Assembly (NCBI GenBank): GCA_000697355.1
Contig: JNEN01000871.1
Coordinates: forward strand, 62,001 to 126,000
Length of the DNA: 64,000 nt
Direction: 5' to 3'
Origin: Syncephalastrum monosporum B8922
Taxonomy: Eukaryota > Mucoromycota > Mucoromycetes > Mucorales > Syncephalastraceae
Shown: one piece after another, positions 55,126 through 64,000 of the stretch
Numbering within the stretch: the stretch's first letter is position 1
How the letters are laid out: the number at the start of each line of letters is the position of its first letter
Notes under the pieces: model-generated
What the model saw: only the letters and a program-made list of their open reading frames with translations
Database searches by the model: none
Told to the model about the DNA's origin: nothing
Position numbers and translations under genes: made by a program

Positions 55126-57685
55126 ATGTCGGTTGCTACCGCACATTCGCCCTCACAGTCCTTTGACGATACGCTTACGCACCGACCTATTCCCCTCGTC
55201 CACCATGCCAGCTCCCCCGCCATCCCTCAAGCCAACCTAACCACCACACCCAATCCTCTGTCTCCTGTCATCCACTCCTCTGCCACCGCTACGACCTCCA
55301 CTACCTCTACCCATACCAATACCAATAATAATAATGATAATAGTCACAGCAGCAGCAAAACTCCCGCCACTACCTTGACGCCCACCGGCGTCGTCGGCCC
55401 CACTCACTATCACCATGACGACAGCAACACTCCTCCTCATACTCAGGATGAACAGGCACAGCCGGCATCCGATCTCTCCCCGCCCACGACGCCCGTGCCT
55501 AGCAATCCTTACGCCACCGATCCGCGCGATCCCCTTTCCCTGCCGCAACCCTCGACGGCCTCCAAACGCTCATTCGCAACCACCTCGAGCACGAACGTGT
55601 CGTGCCACAAAGAGAGCATCCCGCCGTCGCAGCACTCGCGGGCCCTGACCATCGACAGCGCCGAGAGCGAGCCTGTCCGCCCGCCGTACACCTCCTCCAC
55701 CATCTCCTCCGCCTCGTCCGACGTCGTCAGCAAAGACGTGCGTCTCCCCAAACGCTATTCGACCAGCCACAATCTGCACGCCAAGCGAGTCGCCGCGGCT
55801 GCCAACAAGAGCCGGGCCCTGACACGCCACAACACCACCGGCCACCCGCTCCAGCACCCCGTCGAGCCCGAGCGCAGGCTGTCGGAGGACTTTGAAAAGG
55901 AGCTCACCGCGCGTCGCAAGGCCTTCCGTCGTCTGTCGCGCCGCCGCAACGATGACAATGACGAAGAGGACCGCGTCTTGTTTGGCACGCGCATCGCAGA
56001 AGGACACCGCAACTACATCCTCATGTACAACATGCTGACCGGTATCCGGATAGCCGTCGGCCGTGTCTCTGCCAAGATCGATCGCCCCTTGACCGAAAAC
56101 GACTTTGATGCCGCGCATAAACTCGCTTTTGATGTGTATGTTTCTATTTTTAACGAAAAATGCCCTCTTTTTATTTTCTGCCATCCCGTTCGCAAGTGCA
56201 TAAGTAACCTTAACACTATACAAAAATAGCATGGGTGACGAGTTGACCCCAGGCGCCAAGTATGACTTCAAGTTCAAAGGTACCGTCAAATGACATGCAT
56301 GGCCCGACGCCGTCAAAAGCTCACTCGGAACACTCTATTCCAGATTACTCGCCATGGGTCTTTCGAAGCCTTCGGCAAAAGTTTGGCATCGACCCAGCAG
56401 ATTACTTGGCATGTATCTAAAAATGCGCCCTTTTATTATTATTATTATTGTTATTCGTCTGGCTAACCCTACGGCCCATCTCTGTACAGATCTCGTTGAC
56501 GAGCAAGTATATCCTGTCCGAGCTGGGGTCTCCCGGCAAAAGCGGTAGCTTCTTCTACTATTCCCGTGACTACCGGTTCATCATCAAAACGATCCACCAC
56601 AGCGAGCACAAGTACCTTCGCAAGATCCTCCGGTCCTACCACGATGTAAGTTGGGCCCATCATGCCATTTTTTATTTTTTTGTCTCATTCTGTATTTCGC
56701 ACTTTAGCACGTGTGTGAGAATCCGGACACGCTCCTGTGCAGATACTATGGGTTACACCGTGTCAAGCTACCGCGCGGTCGCAAGATCCACTTTGTCGTC
56801 ATGGGCAACGTTTTGCCTCCAAACAAGGTTAGTATGCCGAAACACGGACACGGACAACCGGGGCCCTGTCATACTCACCATTGTATTGCTTTGCGTGACA
56901 GGATGTGCATGAAACGTATGACCTCAAGGGCTCTACTCTCGGCCGTTTCTTACCCGAGGAAAAGATAAAGGAAAACCCATACGCAGTCCTCAAAGATCTC
57001 AACTGGGAAGCCACAAAGAAGAAGCTGCACCTTGGTCCTGTCAAGCGTCAGATCTTTGTAAAGCAGTTGATCCGCGATGTCAGAGTAAGTTCATATCCGT
57101 CTTAAATTTTTTTCTTTGATTCAGGTCACAAACTCATTGGCTTGTGTTGCATGATAGTTATTGATCCGGTTGAACATCATGGACTACAGTTTGATGATTG
57201 GTATCCATGACATGTTCCGGGGCAACAAGGACAATGTGCGAGATTCGACCTTGCAATCTTTCCAGCCCGACACCAAGCGGGCCGAGCACCGTGCCTCGTT
57301 AATGCGACGTCGTCAGAGTAAGGCTCAAGTGGTCCGCAAGGCGATTGCGGCCGCCAACCCGGACCGTCTCGACACGTCAGAACTGCCGAACGCGCCACTC
57401 GAGGAGCGACAAAACTGTATTTTCTATTCGGATGACGGTGGTTTTCAGGCGACGGATGAAGAGGACCGGCCGGCTCCCGTCCTCTACTTTTTGGGTATCA
57501 TTGACATCTTGACGCCTTACGACACCAAGAAAAAATCCGAGCACTTTTTCAAGAGCTTGACCCAGGACAAGCATGCCATCTCGTCCGTCAAGCCGTCTGA
57601 GTATGGCAATCGTTTCATGGGATTTATGGCCAATGCCATAGAGCACAACCAGGACGTTCCCCACGACTATCAGCTCGACATTTGA
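55126..57685 (+). CDS. MSS4: Phosphatidylinositol-4-phosphate 5-kinase (Mss4-type)
   Basis: Makes PI(4,5)P2 at the plasma membrane, controlling actin, endocytosis and calcium signalling. Exon 1 (55126-56135) encodes a 270-residue disordered Ser/Thr/Pro/Asn-rich N-terminus, then [20 protein letters not shown], the start of the PIPK domain. Spliced pieces follow: [40 protein letters not shown] (ATP loop), [38 protein letters not shown], the DLKGS motif in [10 protein letters not shown], the catalytic [12 protein letters not shown], and the activation loop [20 protein letters not shown] with KSEH, which specifies PI4P. About seven exons. FSPWVF and SYLISLT follow the family. An insert of about 90 residues between [12 protein letters not shown] and the activation loop is basic ([17 protein letters not shown]). 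Confidence 0.95.
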
Positions 57686-58275
57686 AATACTCTATAGATA
57701 TCCTACTATACAAAGCACATCCATCGCTCACTTGAACAAATATAACGAACAAGGCAAATCCTTCTAATGTTCATGAAAAACAAAAAAAAATAATGCTTTT
57801 CATTGTGTGTCACCTTTCATGTCGCAGCTCTATGACGTGATGCGGGCCGTTTTATGCACAGGGCGTATCAGAGAATAATATTTATAGTAGTACCCACTAG
57901 GCTAGTGACACTAGATAGCATGGCTTGCATGATGTACACAAGAATATGCTTTTACAAATTGCAATTCATGCTTTACCATAGCGATGTGCTGCTCTGCATG
58001 AAAGAATAAGCTGCCTGGCGCATCGCACTCGGCGTGCAGAACAGGTTTGCGACGCCCCCTTCAATTGGAAGGTGTGGTGCTTTATCGATCGTTGTGACTG
58101 AGTTTGACACGAGGGTGTGTGTGAGGAGCTCGAAATAGCGACAAATGCCCAAATTCTGCAAGTATCCTCCACACACACACACAGAACCGACAGGCGAAAA
58201 CGGCACACACACGCATACGCTTGCAGAACACCTTTGCTCGTCTTACAAAGTGGAAGCATCGAAGCATTTCTCTTG
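57686..58275. other. Spacer between PIP5K and TAO3/Furry
   Basis: No gene supported; an A run at 57778-57790 and a (CA)n run at about 58170-58185. The frame of the next gene is open upstream to 58117 but has no ATG there. Confidence 0.45.
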
Positions 58276-61200
58276 ATGCCGAATCGTCACCTCGGCCACA
58301 CGTCGTCACAGCAGACCCAACCACTCCTGAGCGGGGGTCGTGACCAGCCAGAGCAGCCTGGGTTTTCGACTTCGCAAGTGTCGTCATCGTCTACCTTGGT
58401 CGATGGCTCACTGAATCCAGGAAATCCAGGAGGTGGATTGCCATCCCAACCCCACGGCCACCATCATCGCCAGCACAGCTCGCTCGGAAGCGCCGTCACT
58501 GCGAGTTCGCCTATGCGTATTCCGGGCGAGAGAACCCACAATCGCCACAACCTCTCGTCGAGTTCAGCCCAGAGCAATGCGACCCTCTCCAACTCCAACC
58601 CCAACTCCAACTCGCCGTCACCTCGGTCCCACACGCGTCACCCCTCGCTGGACCGTATCGCTGCCTTTGATGCCCATGAACGGCAGACGTCGGTCCTCAG
58701 CTCCAATTACGCCCTCGGCGTCGTCTTTGAGCAATTCGAACACGTCGCCGACAAAAAGATGAACTTGATACTGAACATGGGCGTCGTAAGTCCCCGCACC
58801 ACTGCATGCCATCTGCGTACTGATACGCCATTAGGATGCCGAAGTCGACTTCTCCAAGATCCTCGGGCCCGACGCCGACCCTACCTTTGACAAACTGATC
58901 CAAAGCATGGCGTCCCTCGCTCAATGTCAGCAGAAACCCGTCATTGATGCCGTCATGCGCTGGCGACGGGCCAAGATAGAGCCGCTTCCCAATACATTGA
59001 TCAAGCGTATCAGGTAATAAGGCCGACCCGCTTCATGGGCATGATTTGGCATCTGATACCCCGTATTTTTTTGCTCTCTAGTGAATCGACACCGTCGTCA
59101 CGCACCAAAGAGATTCAGTCGATCCTCAAGGAACGCCAATCGGTAGGTGATCATCTTGAGGAACCCATCCCGCACGTGTGCTGATACTCCTTTAGCTCGC
59201 ATCCGTCTATATTCTATGCCGTGCCTTGATCGAGATTGTAAAATCATTCACGGCAGAGACGCTCCCTGACGACTTGGGCGAAAACCTCGAAGAGATCGTA
59301 TTTAACCAGCTCAAGAAGGCCGATCCGTAAGGACTTGCTGACATTGGACATTGAAAGTATATGCGTGTATATTGATACGGGTTGGGGGTTATCTAGGGAA
59401 GCCACTAAGCGCTCAAGGAACCGTACAGCCAGTATGGACCTTTTCGCGAGACTGATCGGCGAGCTCTCCAACATTCGATTTGCCTCCGTCAGTGATCGAT
59501 TCATTGCCGAGCTGGAGAAATACAACAGTCAGACGATCATGAAAGAGCGACAGAGCCACATGGAGATGCTGATCCAGGGCATGCGCTTTCTCAAGATCAA
59601 GATTTACCCGCTCGACGCCTTGGAAGAAACAGCCGACTTCTTATCCAGCTGTGCCAACTTCTTCCGAAACGCGCATGGCGCCAAAGTCAAACATGCTTAC
59701 TCGAAGCTTTTTGTCCAGTTGCTTCTACCTATTGCGGGGGTAAGTCGCACATCATACGTGCCTGTATACTCTCTCTCTCTGGGTGTGTGTGCTTATGATC
59801 CACGATAGGTGGCGGTCGCTGAGGTGAACTTTCCCGCATGGGCTAAAGCTGTGGACATGATATACCCCCGTGCTTTGAAAATGACACTCAAGCCTAGACA
59901 TATTTTGGCAAGTATAGAGAAAGAAAAAAGAGCTCATCCAGACGTTGCGTGCTGACAGTGGATGTTTAGGCTGGATACCCTCTCGTGACGACACTCCTCT
60001 GTGTCAGCCGCAAAGACTTCTTCTCCAATAATTGGCTCCCCGTACTCGAGAGCTGTTATCAAAAGTTCAGCAAGGTATGGCAAAAGGGTAATCCCTCAAC
60101 GATGTGCGGGGCACCTAACGGTCTCGTAGGACAAATATACCCGACAAATGGCCCTTGGCTGCGTCTCCCGTCTGGTCTGGATCTACCTTTTCCGCTGCAC
60201 CGAGAGCACGGCCATTGCATTCAAAAAGCTCGACGGCATTATTAAAACCATCTTCCCGCCCTTCCGCCGCGCCATATACCCAACCGAGACACCCCTCGAC
60301 CATTTCATTCTGATTGCTTACTTTACCCTGATGCGTGACGTCGATACAGGCATGAAGAACGTCGTGTACTTTCTGCTCAACGCAGAAAACCCGAGCATGC
60401 ACTATGAATATATCAACCCCGAGCGTATGATCATCGCCCTCCGCGCCTTCCGGCTCTTGCTCTCTGACCTCGAGCGCAACGTGACGCGGCCGCCTTTCCC
60501 GAGCGACCCGGACATGCTCGCCACCGGCGTTCCCATGGATCGCGGCGCAGACATCTCGGCCGGACCCATCCGGGCCATCAAACCCGAGGTGACGGAAAAG
60601 GTCGAAGATATCTTGCACAAGACGCTGCTTAGTCTCGATCAGGCGTTTGGGCGTCTGTTGGTATGGGATGACAAGCTCATCGTGCAGCGCGCCGCTGTGA
60701 GCGCGGGTATCAGTAGCAGCGGCGGCGGTGGTCTGGGCGGCACGACCATCTTTGCCAACGGCGTTGGTATCTCGGGCGCGTCTGATAGTGGCCCGCAGGT
60801 GCAGCACCAATATGCAACCTTCACGGTGTCTTACTCCAAGGATAAGCAAGCCCACCTCGATGTGCTCAAGGCCATCCTGGACTGTATGCCGCGTCTGATG
60901 CCAGCCGGTATTCCGTTGCCGAAGCTCGTGGAAATGCTGTCGCGCTACACGGTCCACGCCGACCCGGAGGTGATCAGCGCCGCCTCGCAGGCGCTGTTGC
61001 GCATTGCTGAGCAGATCGACAGCCAGACCGTTGTGACGGGTTATGCACGCTTTGTCTACCGCATCGAGGATCGGTACTGTGACATCATGAACGCACTGGC
61101 AAGGGGCCCCCTGACAGGCGGAAAGGCCAAGCATGGCGGCGTGCTGCAGCTGTATGTCGATCTGCTGGCGATCTGGGTCAAGCAAGTCGATCTGGCTCCT

Positions 61201-64000
61201 CTCGCCGAGCTCAATGCCGACATGACCCACACCGCGAGTCGAGAGAGCATCGCCGACCTCGCGGCGGACGTGCAGTCGGATATTGCACAGCTGTTCAGTA
61301 TGGTCGAGGAAACGGAGGCCAATGGGCTCTTGTTCTTGTGCAATCAATCGCCGGACGTGCGTCGACCCGCCATCCAGGTCATCAAGCTCGCATCCTCGCT
61401 CGAAAAGCGCTTACGCGCCCTCATCGATGGCGTCGACGCGGCCAACCCTGTGACGAAGCAGCTCAGCAAGCATCTGTCCAAACACGCCGACTATCCGCGT
61501 GTATATGACTTTTTGGAAGAGGTCGGTCAGGACGTGATCAAGTTTGATCGCGATAGCAATACCATCTTGGGCACCAAACTCTCGATTGAAACCCGGATAC
61601 GCGCGCAGCATCACCATCGCCGAGGCAATCGGCATATTCTGATCCACGTCGCCGAAAGCGACAACCCAAGCGATGTCGAGATATGGAACATTTGTTACCC
61701 CGAAGTATTCAAGCAATGTTTCCACCGCTTCCCCGGCACGATCGCACTCTGCAGGCAAAACATCTGCACGCGCCTGGTCCAGATCCAGCCATCCATCCTC
61801 GTCTCCTTTGAGACGGCCAAGACAGGCACAACCGGCACCCTCAGCATGAGCAAAGCGAGTTCGTCGAACCAGAAAGCAGCGAGCCTCGAGGTCATTGAGC
61901 AGTGGCGAATGTACCTGGTCTTTGCATGCGCGACGGCTACCATGACGGCAGACCGGTCCCCCACAGCGACGTGGGCCATCAGCGGCCGCAAAGGTTCGAC
62001 GGTGGTACAGAAGATTGCCAACGCGCGCGACCTGTTCCGCATGATGATGCAATATTTGACCTGCGATTACCGACCTATCCGCGAAGCGGCCATCCACGGC
62101 CTGGGCAATGTGAACAAGGACGCCTACAAGCTGCTCGTGACCGATCTCCAGGGCTACGTCAAGGTCATCCTGGACGAGGGCAAGCATCGCAATAATCTCA
62201 AGCCGTACCAAAACAAGCGGAGCAAGAAGCACGACAGGTTGCGCATCTCACTCATGCACGTGTTCTATCTCACAGCGGACTGCCTTGTCGAGGCACGGTA
62301 CTTGCAGGACATGGAGTTGATGCAGGTCATCATGAGCTATGTCAAGGAGACCAAGTCGTTCCTGGCTGACAGCGAGGTGCAGCTCGAATGGGAGTATCAC
62401 AAGCTGCGCGTCTACCTCTGTGGCCTGGTTGAAAAGATTTACGAAAATATCATGCGGCTGGATGACCCGACGAGCATCATGTCGTTCGAGACACGTCTTG
62501 GCTTGTACAAGATGTTTGAGGAATGGTGCGGCTACGGCGCCTATGCCAATGCGACGCGCAGCCGCGAGGCGGCCATGATGCGGGACGTCTTGGAGCAGTG
62601 CAAGGATACCCAGGAGCGGGCGAGCGCGACCCAACTCATGGAGGAGGAGCGGAAAGCGCTCGAGACGGCTGCCATCAATGCCATGGCCATGCTTTGTGTA
62701 AGTGTACATGGGTTTACCTCCTTTGAAAGATACTGATCCCATCTCTATTTAGCGAGGGCCTTTGTACGCCTTTTTGGGCCAAAAGAAGGCACGGCAAGCG
62801 GTGATTCAGTTTGATATGCTGAATGTTCTGCGATGGATCGACGCCGTTTTCGAGAGTCCGGATCCCATCTACCATTCCGTCGCACGGTAAGCTCTTCTTG
62901 TCGAAATCTGTTGTTTGATGCTGATACCTATGGGGGTAGGCGTGCACTTGAAGCCGTACTTATCTATAACCGAGATCAGCCAGCGCTCCTGGATGATATC
63001 ATCGAGCAATGCTATGCAGGCAATCCCAAGATGGAGTTCACGCAAGGCTACTTCCACGCTTTGTCGGACATTGTGACCAGCATCGAGGACTACCCATGCC
63101 ATGTGCACCAAATTATGAGTTTGGCACTCTTCAAGGCAGGCGATGCTAAAAAGGCCGTCCGAAAAGCAGCCATCAACTTGCTGCGGGTGATTGAGGAACG
63201 CGTGTTTGCCGACTCGTGCGCGAAGGAATACGAGATCGGTATCACGAGCAGCTTACCCGCCATTTACAAACATACGCAGGCCCTCCTGTCCGCGAGACTG
63301 GCCGTCGACCGGCCCGAACAAACCTACTCGATGCTCTCCGAGATCACGCAGCGGTTCGAGCATATCAGTGCCAACAGCCAACGCGAAGTTCTGACATATA
63401 TGCTGCCCTGGTTGCGTAAGGTGGACCTAAACGTGGGGCCGCTCGACACAGAAATTAATGCGACGGCCCACATGGTGCTGAGCAATCTGTATTATATCAC
63501 CATCAAATTCGGTGACATTTATGTCAAGGAGACTGCAGCGTTGTGGAGCACCATGGTCGACCACGGCAAGAACGTGCGCGCCATCATTCTGTACCTCCTC
63601 GATATGGGTCTCGAGAAGCGCAACCCTTGGTTTCTGATCCATGCCAAGCGCGTCTTTGTCTGCCTGGGCCGCACCCCGGCGTTCGGGCGCGTTGTCGAAG
63701 AAGTCATTTCCGAGATCTCGCCGCGATCCATGGTGCCCCAGCTTAAGGAAGAAAGCTCGCGTCATGCCAATGCGTTTCCGCACCTGTTTCTGGCCGACAC
63801 GGACAAGGTCTTGCCTCCCTACGCGAAACGTCCGGTCTTTGCACGCGGGCAGCTCGCCATGGTCTTTCTTGTAGACCTAGCCATTGAGGCCGGTGCCGAC
63901 CTCGCGCGCCACTTGCCCCTTCTGCTGCATTGTATTTTCGTGCAGCTAGACCATCTGACGAGTATCGTGTGCGACCAGTCCCGGTGTTTCCTCATCAATT
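58276..64000 (+). CDS. TAO3: Cell morphogenesis protein Tao3/Mor2/PAG1 (Furry family), N-terminal half
   Basis: Furry-type scaffold of the RAM/MOR network, which activates the NDR kinase (Cbk1/Orb6) in polarised growth and cell separation. The gene is cut by the window end; about 1,700 residues are visible and the full family length is near 2,300-3,000. The start MPNRHLGHTSSQQTQPLLSG opens a His/Ser/Asn-rich leader. The furry N-terminal domain then begins SSNYALGVVFEQFEHVADKK and includes DFSKILGPDADPTFDKLIQS, IDAVMRWRRAKIEP, ASVYILCRALIEIVKSF, SMDLFARLIGELSNIRFASV, LFVQLLLPIAGVAVAEVNFP and SRKDFFSNNWLPVLESCYQK. The large exon from 60130 carries TRQMALGCVSRLVWIYLFRC and AIYPTETPLDHFILIAYFTL. 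HEAT/armadillo-like helices run to the window end. At least nine introns precede or split it. Gene symbol follows yeast usage. Confidence 0.93.

Noticed and set aside
60115..61347. 410-residue minus-strand frame inside the Furry gene
   Set aside because: It is the antisense shadow of the conserved TAO3/Furry exon; codon pattern and homology support the plus strand.

Overview
This is a eukaryotic nuclear window, almost certainly from a filamentous fungus outside Dikarya; I favour Mucoromycota. Nearly every gene is broken by short GT-AG introns (about 45-140 bases, T-rich, with CTRAY-like branch sites). Gene content is fungal (Elongator, Isu1, Npr3, Gpi8, Tao3/Furry, Rim4-like and Hal-type kinases). 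The Kv-type potassium channel and the ARB2/FAM172A and SLC35F6 homologues are families retained by early-diverging fungi and mostly missing from the well-known yeasts. Species-level placement is not possible by eye. I saw no rRNA, tRNA, CRISPR or intact transposon.

Layout. 1-6.4 kb is an odd accessory region: a Ser/Ala/Pro-rich repeat protein, then about 3.6 kb of closely spaced intron-like segments in which exon-intron cassettes have been duplicated. 6.4-26.3 kb is gene-dense: ELP2 (-), ISU1 (+), an SLC35F6-type transporter (+), a Sas4/MSL1 PEHE-type protein (-), a three-RRM Rim4-like protein (+), COQ9 (-), a membrane-protein fragment (+), GPI8 (+), a Hal/Npr1-type kinase (+) and a Kv channel (-). 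26.3-32.5 kb is gene-poor. It carries two secreted CAP/PR-1 proteins, one intronless and one with two introns, and a decayed copy of the last exon of TOR. 32.5-64 kb is dense again: TOR (-), TFB4 (+), a frameshifted coiled-coil gene (-), MDJ1 (+), dynein light intermediate chain (-), ARB2 (+), a three-finger C2H2 factor (+), a claudin-like four-TM protein (-), NPR3 (+), PIP5K/MSS4 (+) and the first half of TAO3/Furry (+, cut by the window end).

Functional links are loose, as expected in a eukaryotic genome. TOR and NPR3 (a GATOR1 subunit that restrains TORC1) lie 12 kb apart. PIP5K, Furry and dynein LIC all act in polarity or trafficking. ISU1, COQ9 and MDJ1 are mitochondrial. These look like ordinary housekeeping neighbours and not a cluster. 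The least explained DNA is 0.5-5.9 kb and 31.5-32.5 kb.
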